Counted from the stretch's first letter, positions 10,887-22,384 are shown. The stretch is 64,000 nucleotides of DNA from Akebia trifoliata (GCA_017979445.1 CM030716.1:9733974-9797973), one strand, 5' to 3'. Program-made: numbers and translations. The notes: generated from the sequence alone by a model not told the origin.

Positions 10887-11210
10887 AGTTCTTTTTTCTT
10901 TTTCTTTTTTGATAGATATAAAATCTGTTAAACAGATTAAAGGAAATAAAGGAGGTTGTATAAATATGCCTCAAGAAAAGCAAAAGCACAAAACAATACA
11001 AAAGCCACAGCCTTACAAGCTCTGCTAACATAAAAGCTCCACATGAACACAAAACTCTCAAAAAAGAAATCTTTTTTTTGGATGACCAAGAAATTTTATT
11101 GAATAGAGGACAAGTCCTCAAAGAAAGAAACAACAAACAAAGGCCAAACTGCAACAAAAGTAGAAGCAAAAACAAAAGAAACCCCTAACACCAAAGGGGG
11201 AGCTCACCCT
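10887..11210 (-). mobile_element. Probable LINE 3' end, copy in block X1
   Basis: On the minus strand there is a region with T-rich hydrophobic frames followed by two A-rich ends: attcaataaaatttcttgg then atccaaaaaaaa, and further on ttttatatctatcaaaaaag. Plant L1 LINEs commonly end in such a sequence. No reverse transcriptase is present, so only a 5'-truncated tail would remain. A duplicate is at 20232-20560. Confidence 0.4.
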
Positions 11211-12220
11211 CTACACACTAGAAATTATTTACACCAATAAAACATGAAATTGTTTCACCCCATGATGCAAGAGGAGGAGGTTTATTGACTCCCCACTAGA
11301 TTTGCAGAGGAAACAAAAGTCCACAAGTACCGACTCCCCACTAGATTTTCGAAAGATTTGCACGCTTGTGTTGGTATCAATTACTTCTTAGATGGAGTGC
11401 TCCTTGTCAACAAAAACGACTTAATTTCTCTTCTATAGCTTTTGATGGGATTGAGCTAATAGCTTAATGGGGGACTGTTCATGGTGTTATAATAACTTGC
11501 ATGTTATTTGGGTAATCGGAGACATGGTCAAGGTGTCATCAAAATGGTATTTCCAAATAAAACTGAATTATTGGACGCATGTAAGCCCATTTTGAAGTAT
11601 TTTATATTAGTTTAATATTCTGTTAAACATGAACCTATCAAATATATATTCTTTTAAACATGAGGAGCCACCGCTTTCATTTTTTTTAGAAAAAAAATTT
11701 CTCTTGTATGGGCTGATAGAAATCATTATTGGTTGAATTGATTTTGGTTTTTAAGAATTAATTATATGCCAAAAGCAAATGTAATAGAAGTATTTTTTTG
11801 AAGCATGTTTACCAAGCAATCAAATATAATGGAAAAGCTACCAAAGGTTCATGTATGTATGAGGACAAAATTACTGGTCCAATCACGGCTTTTTTTTTTT
11901 TTTTTTATCTTTTCTCAAGGTTATGTAAATAGACAGTTTAATTGTATGAATCTAAAAGAAAGGGTATAAGAGTCCCGATAAGGAAAGAGCTATTGTTGGT
12001 ACCTCAGTTTCTTAAATTGTTTGTCACACCCAAAGTAAAGATTAAAACATACTTCAAAAGTTACAAAGGTTTGGCTCAAATTATAATCTCAACATTACAG
12101 AAGATTATAACACTAGTTCAAATAATTTCAGTAGTTATTTACAATTATGATTAGGCTCATATAAAATCCAAATCCAAAAATTAGAAATCTAACTATAAAA
12201 AAAATAACAACAACAACAAC

Positions 12221-12335
12221 AAGAGCTTCTATTAGCACCCCAACTTTCACTTATTCACAATCATTTACTTTTTTTTCTTATTTTTAATTGGGATGTAATA
12301 CGTAAAAGTTAGGGTGCCAATAGTAGCTCTCATAT
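12221..12335. mobile_element. Short MITE, family with GAGAGYTRCTATTRGCACNCC ends
   Basis: Inverted ends: agagcttctattagcacccc at left and the complement ggtgccaatagtagctctc at right. The body is about 115 bp, non-coding, and includes the family phrase cttatttttaattgggatgtaat. Related copies lie at 14223-14327, 21561-21672, 26733-26850, 30237-30395, 36290-36385 and 41263-41373. Confidence 0.7.
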
Positions 12336-12670
12336 GAAAAGGGTATAAGAGTGAATTCACTTTAATGTCAACTCAATAGTTGTCCATTTTGGTAAAATCA
12401 AGAGTTCGCCCATGAGCATTTTCTTTGAGGGTACAAGAGGAAAGATGGTAAAGTTAGAAGGGGTATTATTAGAAAAGGGAAAAGGCTGAGGGTAAGAAAT
12501 TAAGGACAATAAAGATGAAGGGAGTGGGAGGAAAGCAATAAAGTATGGTCACTAGATGTAGGGCTCGCAATGGGTCAGGCGTGGGTCGGATGAAGCTATT
12601 TTCATATCCTTATCCAACCCTCTATCCGCTTATTCATATCCGACTTTTTACCCACTTATATATATATATA

Positions 12671-13064
12671 GGCGGTTCAAGGGCCATATGTAAAAACATA
12701 TGAAAAAACAATGGTTTTTCAAAATATGAGTTAAAGTTTTTGGATTGAGCTGATTTTTTGCAAGGATGGTCACTATGATGAGAAGATCATCCTCACAAAA
12801 AATCAGCTCAATCAAAAGCTTCTAATTCCATTAAAAGTGATTTACAAATTATTGAAAAAAATTGGCAAAAAATTGACGATCCACATTCTAAATCACTTTT
12901 AATGGGGTTATAAGTTTCAGATTGGACTGATTTTTTTTTTCCGGATGATCTTCCCATCATAGAGATCATCCTCACAAAAAATCAGCTCAATCCGAAATTT
13001 CTAACCTATATTTTGAAATTTATAAATGTTACATTGTTTTTCATATGTCCCTTGAACTTGACTC
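12671..13064. mobile_element. Fold-back element, copy next to block X1
   Basis: Starts ggcggttcaagggccatatg directly after (TA)n and ends with the complementary catatgtcccttgaac before another (TA)n. It has the family layout: an arm, a palindromic hairpin around aaggatggtcactatgatgag, a spacer with a tgacgatccaca palindrome remnant, a second hairpin around ccggatgatcttcccatcat, then the inverted arm. Non-coding. Confidence 0.85.
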
Positions 13065-13089
13065 ATATATATTTATATATATATATATA

Positions 13090-13503
13090 GGGGGCGGTTC
13101 AAGGGCCATATGAGAAAACATATAAAAAAACTTTCGTTTTTCAAAATAAGAGTTAGAGGTTTTGGATTGAGTTGATTTTTTGCAAGGATGGTCACTATGA
13201 TGAAAAGATCATCCTCACAAAAAATCAGCCCAATCAGAAACTTTTAAATCCATCAAAAGTGATTTACAAATTAGTGATAAAAATTGGTAAAAAATCGACG
13301 GTCCACATTCTAAATCACTTTTAATAGGGTTAGAAGTTTTAGATTGGGCTGATTTTTTTTTTTTTTTTGGATGATCTTCCCATCATTGAGATCATCCTCA
13401 CAAAAAATCAGCTCAATCCAAAATTTCTAACCCATATTTTAAAATTTTATTAAAAACGAAAGTTTTTACATATGTTTTCTCATATGGCCCTTGATCCTGA
13501 CCC
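13090..13503. mobile_element. Fold-back element, tandem neighbour
   Basis: The same subtype as 12671-13064 in the same (TA)n tract: starts gggggcggttcaagggccat and ends atggcccttgatcctgaccc. The arms (ccatatgagaaaacatat and its complement) are longer and better paired than in its neighbour. The block A duplication begins about 20 bp after its right end. Confidence 0.85.
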
Positions 13504-13520
13504 ATATATATGTATATATA

Positions 13521-15092
13521 TATAGAGTGGAGAGAGAACAATGTGGGTATGTTATGAGTTTGGAAATGGGTCGTTTCTCAAATCTTCACCGTATGCCCCT
13601 CCTAACTTCATTCTTCTCTTATATACTAACCAAAATGACATAAATGCCTCATCTTCAACCTCAAGTCACAAAACCCTTTATTTTTCTTCCCAACACTCTT
13701 TAATTTCTCTATTAAATTATTTTTAATCTATCAAATTTCTTCTTCAATCCTTCGTTTTAACATCGTCTTAATATGATGTAAAAGAATTCTTGATATTTCT
13801 AAGAGAATTTTTTTTTTTTTTTTACTTTTCTAAATATTTTAGTGAAGATGAAAAAAAAATTCAAAAAGTAAAATTGACTAACTTATAAAATAAAAATCAA
13901 GGATTTTTTAATCAAAGAGTGGCTGAGTGAGGATGAGAGCATTAAGGATTAGTTTCTAAGAGGTCCTCAGTGTTTCAAGTCTCAAAGGTTTGGGTACCAC
14001 ATGAAGGATTGTCGGAGCAAGCGAGTCAATGCAACACAGATAGATGACTCAGATTCAGTAGTGGATCTCGACTTAAACTGCAAGTGCAGAAAGTCCTGTA
14101 GGTGTCTGGACAACATGTCTAGAGTGAATCGAAAGAGGTCAAAGTGAAGGTACTTGTAATCAATTTTTTTTCTTTTTAAATATGGGTCTCTCAAATATTC
14201 CCCAAATAATAAAATTTAGAAAGTTATCATTGCCACACCAACTTTTACTAAGGCCGCACCAACTATGTGCAATACTTATATAGGAAATGGTGTGGTATTA
14301 GTAAAAGTTAGTGAGGCAATAGCAACTCATAATATAAAATATGAAATCTAAATCTAAAGTTGATGTTTTGTTGATTAAATAAAGAAGAAAATTAAGTCCT
14401 TATGTTCAGATAATTTGGAAAACTTTTTTTCTAAAAAAAAAAAAATTTCAAAATGACGACATAATGTTGTAGAACAAGATGACGACCTTTATAATGGCAA
14501 TATGGCATAGGTTGAGGCCCGTTACCGTCATTGTAAACGGCGGAGTTCAATTTTACTCCTTTGTTTAGTGAAACACAGCGTGTCGGGTTCGACTGTTCGT
14601 ACAGTACTGAACCGGTTCCTTACAATACGGTCAGACGTAAGCGTCACATGCAGCAATCATGGACCGTAGCTCACCACAACTCACAAGTCCTCTCTCTCTC
14701 TCCAATTTTTTTTTTTTTTTTTTTCAAAAATAAAAGAAAAAATCCATCACCACTAATTGCACCCGACCACAAATAAATATAATTTATTATTATTATATAT
14801 TATATTTATTAAAATTAGGTATTTGTGAACCGTATTAATACCGTATCAAGCAAAGATATTTTATCCACTTAGCCAACATTTTAAAAGTATGGATCAATTG
14901 CAAAACTCCACGTGGCATATTGTCTTATACCACCCTCAAAATATCAGGATTTTCATTAAAATTTACTAAAATAGCAATATGTCTTGTCCAACATACTGTA
15001 CCTAATCAAACATGTTTTATTACTATTTACGAAAGCAGTCATTTATCCGATTTTGTAATAATTTATCATTAAGATAATGATTATGACTACAT
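13521..15092. other. Upstream part of block A1, no gene
   Basis: Apart from the MITE at 14223-14327 and A/T tracts I see no gene. About 14520-14700 is GC-richer and nearly identical to 41575-41750. Open frames at 13541-13726 and 14561-14776 are not preserved in the other copy and are rejected as genes. Confidence 0.5.
14223..14327. mobile_element. Short MITE in block A1
   Basis: Inverted ends gttatcattgccacaccaac and its complement ending ggcaatagcaac, about 105 bp, non-coding. The same element is at 41263-41373, so insertion predates the block A duplication. Confidence 0.7.
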
Positions 15093-15448
15093 GGGAAAGC
15101 ATTCTCAGGCCATAAAGAGCGTCAAATATTTTTCAAAATATGGGTTTAAAGTTTTGAAATTGATTGATTTTTTGTGAGGATGATCTCTATGGTGAGAAGA
15201 TCGTCTTTATTAAAAATCAGCTTATTCTGAAACTTCTAACCCTAATTTACAAATTGAAGAATTGTGTATTGTTTAACTTTACAAATCATTTTTGATGGGG
15301 TTAAAAGTTTCAGAATGAGCTGATTTTTTTGTGATGGTGATTTTTTCAATGTAAAGATCATCCTCACAAAATATCAGCCCATTATGAAACTTTTAACCTA
15401 TACATTGAAAAAATATTTAGCTCTATCTAAGACTTATAAACGCCACTC
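15093..15448. mobile_element. Fold-back element in block A1
   Basis: Double-hairpin copy starting gggaaagcattctcaggcc and ending with the complementary type of end cttataaacgccactc. The core has tgaggatgatctctatggtgag, the spacer and a mirrored half. Shared with 42144-42498, so older than the duplication. Arm pairing is the most decayed of the set, consistent with greater age. Confidence 0.8.
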
Positions 15449-16105
15449 GATTATGTGTTATATGGTTACTAGAGTTTAGGCACAAGCATTCTCTTTGGAG
15501 TTAAAAAAGGGTAAAAATATAGAATAATAAAATTAGAGGAATTTTATTTAAAAATTAAGCTTACAAAGAAGAAAGAGGAAAAATAATAAAATTAGAGAGG
15601 TATTATTAAAAAAAGATAAAGGAGGAAAGATAATAAAATGAAGGTAGAAACTTATCCTCCACTTACATTGTTTTCGTCTTATAGGATAAATTTTTTGAAA
15701 CAAAGAGAGTGAGACCAACTGTTGTATTTTATTATATAGATTATCCAAACAATTTGAACTTTTATGTCTTTGTTCACAAAAAGGGTAAATACCTAACTAG
15801 TAAATGTGATCGTACCGTATATGATCATTTGTTAAAATAAATAATTATGAAATTAAAATATGATTGTCTTTAGTAAATGTAAAAAATAATGATTCGTTTA
15901 ATAATTTTTGTATAATACTTGATTAATTTTTTAAAATACCATAAATTCTTTCTGTTAAAAATTCAATTTGATTGAGATGAGAGGAAAAATACGGATTTTC
16001 TAGGGGATCAATAGTTCAATAGCTATTTTCTAACTTCAAAGCATTAGTTTCCAATGAGAAAATTTATTCGATATCTTCACATCTAAACGGTATGTTGGAT
16101 GTTAA
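15449..16105. other. AT-rich stretch between fold-back element and solo LTR
   Basis: Contains a recurrent A-rich text (attctctttgg, aataataaaattagag, gatgaaggtag) also found at 12414-12545, 21750-21880, 25380-25760 and 42530-42720. It behaves like an old dispersed repeat with no coding capacity. Confidence 0.45.
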
Positions 16106-17778
16106 GGATCTGCGGACATGGGAATTTCATCATTTTAAAATGTCCCTCCACTTTGAGGGATTTTGGAGTTGCCACCATTCATATTTCGAAAAGGGTGTGA
16201 ATGGTCACCCGAAATTGCATTTTTCGAAAAAAAAAAAAAAACATCTCATTTTGTCGTTTGATGACTCTCGTATGGATAAAGTACGTTTGGTCCAACCTTT
16301 GATTCAAGGTAAGGGGATCCATTTTATGGAGTAGAGAAAGTATTAGACACCCCACTCCATCCACCATTGGTGATAACCTCAGATTCGGTCAAAAAATAAA
16401 AATAAAAAAGGAAAGTTAGATAAATTTGATTTGTGCCCCCAAGGGACTTTGATGTTGGTTCAAACCATTGAGGGCACCCTTATTGAAAAATGGGCCCTTT
16501 GATGGTTTAAGTCATTGGTGGTGTGTGCATATGTGTAGAGAAGAAAAAAAAGTAGAAGAGAGAAGTTGGAAGGGATGTTTTTTTGTCCAAACCCACCTTG
16601 ATCTAGTCTTGATCTTCTTTGATTTTCAAAGATGTGCTCTTTTTTCTTTTCTTGATTTGTTTGAGAGAAGGTTGAGAGTTGAGAGTTGTGAGATGAGTTG
16701 AGAGTTGAGTGTTGAGAGTAGATAAAGTTATGGTTTGAGGGGTAGTAGTTTTGGTTGGTATTTTTCTTAATTTTTCATTCGAAAGTTGAGAATGATGGGA
16801 TTTTTATAGAATTGGGAGTTATTTTTAGGGTTAATATGGGGTGAAATGATGGGAAATGATAGAATGATATGAAGTTTAAGAGAGGGGTGTGTGTAAATTG
16901 ATGGGGATTGAAGGGTATTTGTGTAAGAAGGTTAAATTGGTAAGTTTATGACCCAAATGGTTTGGATCCTACCCAACCCATTTGGGTGGAGTGTTTGGTA
17001 AGGTGAGATGATGGGTGTTTAAGATGGTAGTTATGATTGAGTTGTGTTTGGTTTAAGAGAATATAGGATTTAAGAGGGTGATTGATGATATTTTAGGAGG
17101 GTGAGGGAGATGATGTCATGTGTCAAAGTGGGTGGAAATGAAGGGTAGAGATGAATTGATGGGAGATGATGAGTGTTTGATTTAAGATAGGTGGTGTAGG
17201 TTTAGATTGTAGATGTAGGTTTTGTAGGAAATGATGAGGGTAGATAAGGGGAAGGTGATGGTTGGTTAGTAGGGAGTGATGATAGTAGGTTAGGGGGAGG
17301 TGTATGTTGTAAGTGTTTGATTTGAAAGAATGGATATGATTAGTTTGGGGGAGGTGTGGGTAGATGATATTTAGAGATAAGTAATAAGATAGTTAAATTT
17401 TTAGAGAAAGTGATGGGAGTTGGTGGTTTGATGAGGGAGGTGAGATGGGGTGATGACATGTGTCATACCTTGATGATGTTGGGTGATTGGTTGTGATGTT
17501 GGGCTTAGGTAATGTGTTGGGTTGAATAGGAATATATTTGGGTTGAGTTGAATGGGCTTGGGTAATGATAGAATAAGAATAAGTTTGAGAATTGAGTTGA
17601 GTGGGCTTGGATTTTTGGTCTGTGGGTCACGTGAGAAGCATTAGACTGTTTATTGAAAATAGGATGACAAAATACATTGTATTTTTATAGGTTTGGGCTT
17701 CGAAGCCCATTCTAATTTTTACGATTTTTGGGGCATTTTGCATCGAAGGCCCGATCAAATTTAGGTGTCTACAGGATC
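16106..17778 (-). mobile_element. Solo LTR with 5-bp target duplication GGATC
   Basis: The LTR proper is 16111-17773 (1663 bp), bounded by TG and CA and flanked by GGATC at 16106-16110 and 17774-17778. Block A2 keeps the empty site (GGATC once, 43164-43168). On the minus strand it begins TGTAGACACC, like the Tat/Ogre-type LTR at 57680, and shares with it a ccaaatgg...gggtaggatccaa phrase and the gggtgaccattcacaccc block near the 3' end, so it belongs to a related family and lies on the minus strand. A TATA-like tataaaaat (minus strand, about 16801-16810) may mark its old promoter. Internal sequence and the second LTR are gone, as expected after LTR-LTR recombination. Open frames inside (16092-16334, 16468-16701) are not genes. 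Confidence 0.93.
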
Positions 17779-18241
17779 AATAAGAGCGGATTTTACTTTG
17801 TCAACCACATAATCATATTCCTTTATTTGATTGTGTTTTTCATTGTTTAACATCCACTTTTATTATCTAAGTACATATTTGATTTAAATCAAACATGTGA
17901 CACCTTTGCTTCATGAGTTAAAAAGTTGGACTTGATCGTGATATTGAAAGACCTCAACCATTTCTTTTATCATCGAGATTCGTCGAAATAAATAGTCCTT
18001 AGCTAAAGGTTTGACAATATTTGCTTCGGAACCCAAAGATTACCCATTTCAAATCCTCAAAAACTCCACCCTTAAATATAAATTTACTTTCTCCCATTTT
18101 CAAAAATTGTCCAACATAGAGATTGAAGTACCTAAAATCAAGAAATACCGTAAATATAATATTACTATTTTCGAAAAAGATATGATGTGAGAAATGATAT
18201 AAATAAGCAAAATGACAATCTGCTAACAAAGATAATGATAT
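17779..18241. other. Block A1 flank, no gene
   Basis: Aligns with 43169-43631. No gene seen; the open frames here differ between the two copies. Confidence 0.5.
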
Positions 18242-18376
18242 AAGAAAAAAAAATATTTTTTTTACTATTTATTCTATTTTTAATAAGATTAATAACTTAA
18301 TATTGAAAAGAATTGAATTCAAATCCATGATATCATCATCCAAAGACTTCACCAATTAAGCTAGTTAATGCCTCTT
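18242..18376 (-). repeat. tRNA-derived SINE in block A1
   Basis: The minus strand reads gcattaactagcttaattgg (A box, TRGCNNARYNGG) and, 35-40 bp later, atggatttgaattcaattc (weak B box), then a short body ending in an A/T-rich tail. The copy at 43632-43770 has the same structure, so insertion predates the duplication. Confidence 0.6.
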
Positions 18377-19112
18377 GATGCAAAAAGGTGTTGACTTGAT
18401 ATTTTACTTATCTATCTTTGATGTCTTATACAAGAAATTAGGTCTCATCTATTTGGGGGGTTGAGTTTCGTAATCGAATAACAGAATGCAAAATGAATTG
18501 CCTCAAAAGCTCAATAATGTAGTAAACAACTTTGTTACAAATGTCATAAAAATCTAATGTTCTTTTCAATTTTATTTTTAATTTTATTTCTATTTTTTTT
18601 TTTAATTTTATTTAAAATTTTAAATGTTAGAATTAACCCCATAAATTATTCCTTATTCTTTTATGATTTTCTTTAGGTTCCTTCTTTTACTCTCAATTTT
18701 ATAGATTCCTTCTTGTGGAGATTGTAACTCATCTTAGTGGAATTTATATTAAGTTTATTGTATATAGAATTATTCTTACAAATTTCACTAATGTATTTAT
18801 TTTTTAAATAAAAATTAAATAATTTTTAAACATTATTAAAAAAAAATTTAAAGAGATAAATAATGAGTTAGGCTTACAACCAAATAGTTTAAATTAACAT
18901 AAATAAAAACCAGCAGTTCCCATAACCATTACTACTGTATCTCTTCATCATCATCTTCTCTCTCTCCAAAGACCAATCTTCAATCTTCATCATCTCTACT
19001 TCCAATTTCCAAACACCCAAACCAAAACTCAACAAAGTCCCCTTTTTTACTCTCTAAAATCCCAAAATACCAATCGAGAATTTTTTTTTTTTCTTTCTCT
19101 GGTGTGGTGAAG
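18377..19112. other. Region upstream of the broken MAX2 copy
   Basis: AT-rich DNA followed by a CT-rich stretch (18920-19000) that matches the leader of the intact MAX2. Compared with 44279-44357 about 79 bp are missing here just before the leader phrase ccagcagttccc, with an AAAA microhomology at the junction. If that piece carries core promoter signals, this copy may not be transcribed. Confidence 0.6.
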
Positions 19113-19645
19113 ATGGAATCCAGAGTCATAAGTAGAAACACAAATCTGGATGACCTTCCAGACGTAATTCTCTCAAACATCTTCTCTTTAATTCTCGACA
19201 CCAGAACTCGGAACTCTATGTCTCTTGTGTGTCAAAAATGGCGATCTACAGAACGATCCACAAGGACAACTCTTGCCATTCGAGGCAACGTTCGAAACCT
19301 CTATATATGATTCCTTCTTGTTTCGAATCTGTAAAAGATCTCAATCTCTCTCTCCTCTCTCCATGGGGTTCACCTCACCCTTCTCTCCTACCTCAATTCC
19401 TTCGTCGTATCTTCCCTGATGTTGATTCTCTCACAGTTTACGCTCGAACACCTTCAACTCTCCAAAATCTCGCCCCTCATTGGCCTAATCTTCGCCATGT
19501 AAAGCTCGTTAGATGGCACCGAAGGTTACCCTCACCAATCGGTTCTGATTTTATTCCTTTATTTCAACACTGTAGTTCTCTTACTTCTCTTGATCTCTAT
19601 CACTTCTATTGTTGTTCTGAAGATTTACCGTCGTATCTTCCCTGA
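19113..19645 (+). pseudogene. Truncated, frameshifted MAX2 copy
   Basis: The start and first 64 codons match the intact MAX2 (44557) almost exactly and include the whole F-box. A 2-bp expansion in a TATA-like run (about 19303-19308) then shifts the frame into TGA at 19308-19310. In the shifted frame similarity to the first leucine-rich repeats continues to about 19628. There a deletion removes what corresponds to 45072-46788 of the intact copy (the rest of the gene and part of the 3' flank). The junction holds a 17-bp patch (19629-19645) identical to 19403-19419. Any product would be an F-box stub of about 65 residues without substrate-binding repeats. Downstream DNA to 20105 matches the 3' flank of MAX2. 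Confidence 0.95.
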
Positions 19646-20100
19646 GGTGTATTTTATGACAAATGATCTGTTTTATCTAATTTACAACATTAGCATCTCT
19701 ACAATGCTTTATTACACAACACACAAATGAATTACAGTGGGAGAGAATTCCCCCCAACAGCTTTGGACAAAATCCTTAATGTTGATCACTTAATTGCTTC
19801 AAATAATGTGTAAGCCATCTTCTTCATTGTTGGGGTGTTTTCTTTTTCCGTCCTTCGACGTGATTTGGACCCTTCTTTGATCAATTAAGACTCTGTTCTA
19901 TAAATAGTATTTCAAATATATATATTTGTTTTAAATTTGCAGTTTTTGCTGGGAGATTTGAAAGGAGAGGAATACCAGGTTGAAAGAGAATCTATAGGTC
20001 ACGAACTAACAGCCCCAAGGCAAAGCACACAACATTGTCTTTGAAAGGTTCATTGTGGATGAGTTCAGCAGCGGTCCATTGTTTGAACTTCGATCGTTCC
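19646..20100. other. 3' flank of the broken MAX2 copy
   Basis: Matches 46789-47270 downstream of the intact gene, including the phrase gagttcagcagcggtccattg. No separate gene. It joins block X2 at tgttgg (20101-20105). Confidence 0.7.
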
Positions 20101-20231
20101 TGTTGGCATACATGAATTATGTCTTTAAAGTATTAATTACTAGATGAAATAGGACACATAATGGACTATGCATATGCATGTACAGTTAAAATAGTGTGGT
20201 GTCTGACATGAGTGTGGCATCCCTTTCGTAG

Positions 20232-20560
20232 TTCTTTTTTCTTTTCTTTTTTTTGGATAGATATAAAATCTGTTAATCAGATTAAAGGAAATAAAGGAAG
20301 TTGTATAGATATGAGTTAAGAAAAGCCAAAGCACAGAACAATACAAAAGCCACAGCCTTACAAGTTCTGCTAACATAGAAGCACCACATGAACACAAAAC
20401 TCTTAAAAAAGAAATCTTTTTTTTTGGATAACCAAGAAATTTTATTGAATAGAGGACAACTCCTCAAAGAATGAAGCAACAAACAAAGGCCAAAGTGCAA
20501 CAAAAGTAGAAGAAAAAAACAAAAGAAACCCCTAACACCAAAGGGGGAGCTCACCCTCTA
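20232..20560 (-). mobile_element. Probable LINE 3' end, copy in block X2
   Basis: Duplicate of 10887-11210 with the same A-rich ends. No coding domain remains. Confidence 0.4.
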
Positions 20561-21560
20561 GACACTAGATTCTACGTGAAATTATTTCACCCCACGATGC
20601 AAGAGGAGTAGGTTTATTGACTCCCCACTAGATTTGCAGAGGAAACAAAAGTTCACAAGTACCGACTCCCCACTAGATTTTCGAAAGATTTGCACGCTTA
20701 TGTTGGTATCGATTACTTCTTAGATGGAGTGCTCTTTGTCAACAAAAACGACTTAATTTCTCTTCTATAGCTTTTGATGGGATTGAGCTAATAGCTTAAT
20801 GGGGGATTGTTCATGGTGTCATAAATATTTTCATGTTATTTGGGTAATCAGAGACATGGTCAAGGTGTCATCAAAATGGTATTTCCAAATAAAACTGAAT
20901 TATCGGACGCATGTAAGTCCATTTTGAAGTATTTTATATTAGTTTAATATTTTGTTAAACATGAACCTATCAAATATATGTTCTTTTAAACATGAGGAGC
21001 CACCGCTTTCATTTTTTTTTAGAAAAAAAAATTGCTCTTGTATGGGCTGATAGAAATCATTATTGGTTGAATTGATTTTGGTTTTTAAGAATTGATTATA
21101 TGCCAAAAGCAATTGTAATAAAAGTATTTTTTTGAAGCATGTTTACCAAACAATCAAATATAAGGGAAACACTACCAAAGGTTCATGTATGGATGACAGT
21201 ATGAGGACAAAATTACTGGTCCATTCATGCTTTTTTTTTTCTTTTTCTTTTTCTCATGGTTATGTAAATAGACAGTTTAATTGTATGAATCTGAAAAGAA
21301 AGGGTATAAGAGTCCCTATAAGAAAAGAGCTGTTGTTGGCACCCCAGTTTCTTAAATTGTTTGTCACACCCAAAGTAAAGATTAAAACACGCTTCAAAAG
21401 TTACAAAGGTTTGGCTCAAATTATAATCTCAACATTACATAGGATTATAATACTTGTTCAAATAATTTCAATAGTTATATACAATTATGATTAGGCTCAT
21501 ATAAAATCCAAATCCAAAAATTAGAAATCTAGCTATAAAAAAAATAACAGCAACAATAAC

Positions 21561-21672
21561 AAGAGCTTCTATTAGCACCCCAACTTTCACTTATTCACAA
21601 TCATTTACTTATTTTCTTATTTTTAATTGGGATGTAATACATAAAAGTTAGGGTGCCAATAGTAGCTCTCAT
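21561..21672. mobile_element. Short MITE in block X2
   Basis: Same insertion as 12221-12335 (agagcttctattagcacccc to gtgccaatagtagctctc), so it predates the X duplication. Confidence 0.7.
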
Positions 21673-22018
21673 ATGAAAAGGGTATAAGAGTGAATTCACT
21701 TTAATGTCAACTCAACAGTTGTCCATTTTGGTAAAATCCAGAGTTCGCCCATGGGCATTCTCTTTGAAAGTACAAGAGGAAAGATGGCAAAGTTAGAAGG
21801 GGTATTATTAGAAAAGGGGAAAAGGTGAGGATAAGAAAGTAAGGACAATAAAGATGAACGGGGTGGGAGGAAAGTAATAAAGTACGGTCACTGTGGCTGG
21901 ATGTAGGGTTGGCAATGAGTCAGGCGTGGGTCGGATGAAGCTATTTTCATATCCTTATCCAACCCTCTATTCGCTTATTCATATCCGATTTTTTACCCAC
22001 TTATATATATATATATAA

Positions 22019-22382
22019 GGTCAGGTTCAAACGACAACCATTTCTACACGCATATAGACAACGTGTTTTTCTTATATGGGCAAAAATGTTTGGAATGGGC
22101 TGATTTTTTGTGAGGATGATCTCTGTGGTGAGGAGATCATCCTGTGCAAAAAATCAGCTCATTATGAAACTTCTAGACCGTCCAATTTTTGTTGAAAAAT
22201 TATAGACCGTCCAATTTTGTAAATCAATTTTGATGGGGTTACAAGTTTTGGAATGGGATGACTTTTTGTCAGGATGATCCCCTCATCACAGAGATCACCT
22301 CACAAAAAATCAGCCCGTTCCAAAATATTTTGGCCCATATAAGACAAACACATTGTCTATATGTGTGTCGCAGGAACCCAAC

Positions 22383-22384
<2 letters not shown>
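22019..22384. mobile_element. Fold-back element 1 of the (TA)n cluster
   Basis: Starts ggtcaggttcaaacgacaac after (TA)n and ends gcaggaacccaaccc before (TA)n. Arms pair as catatagacaacgtgttt with aaacacattgtctatatg. The core has the two hairpins and a spacer with gaccgtccaatttt written twice. Confidence 0.88.

Larger units (their letters stand above)
10763..12660 (+). repeat. Block X, copy 1 of a 1.9-kb direct repeat
   Basis: Aligns base for base, with few differences, to 20101-22003. Copy 1 starts tgttggtatgcatgaatt against tgttggcatacatgaatt in copy 2, and both end in the (TA)n after tttacccacttatata. It contains a LINE-type 3' tail on the minus strand (10887-11210) and a small MITE (12221-12335). 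No intact gene is visible; open frames inside it (10828-11175, 11942-12154) are low-complexity or change length between copies. Confidence 0.9.
13521..20105 (+). repeat. Block A, copy 1 of the MAX2-containing segmental duplication
   Basis: Aligns in order and orientation with 40581-47271, from tatagagtggagagag to cgatcgttcctgttg. Identity is high by eye, and near perfect in stretches such as 14575-14690. Copy 1 differs by a 1663-bp solo LTR (16111-17773), loss of about 79 bp upstream of the MAX2 leader, a 2-bp frameshift, and a 1.7-kb deletion removing most of MAX2. Shared items are a short MITE, a fold-back element and a SINE. Confidence 0.95.
20101..22003 (+). repeat. Block X, copy 2
   Basis: Second copy of 10763-12660, joined directly to the end of block A1 with the shared letters tgttg. 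Contains the duplicate LINE-like tail (20232-20560) and MITE (21561-21672). The DNA that should follow X (a Y/R-rich text with ggtcggatg and atccgat words) resumes only at about 25145, beyond the inserted element cluster. Confidence 0.9.
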
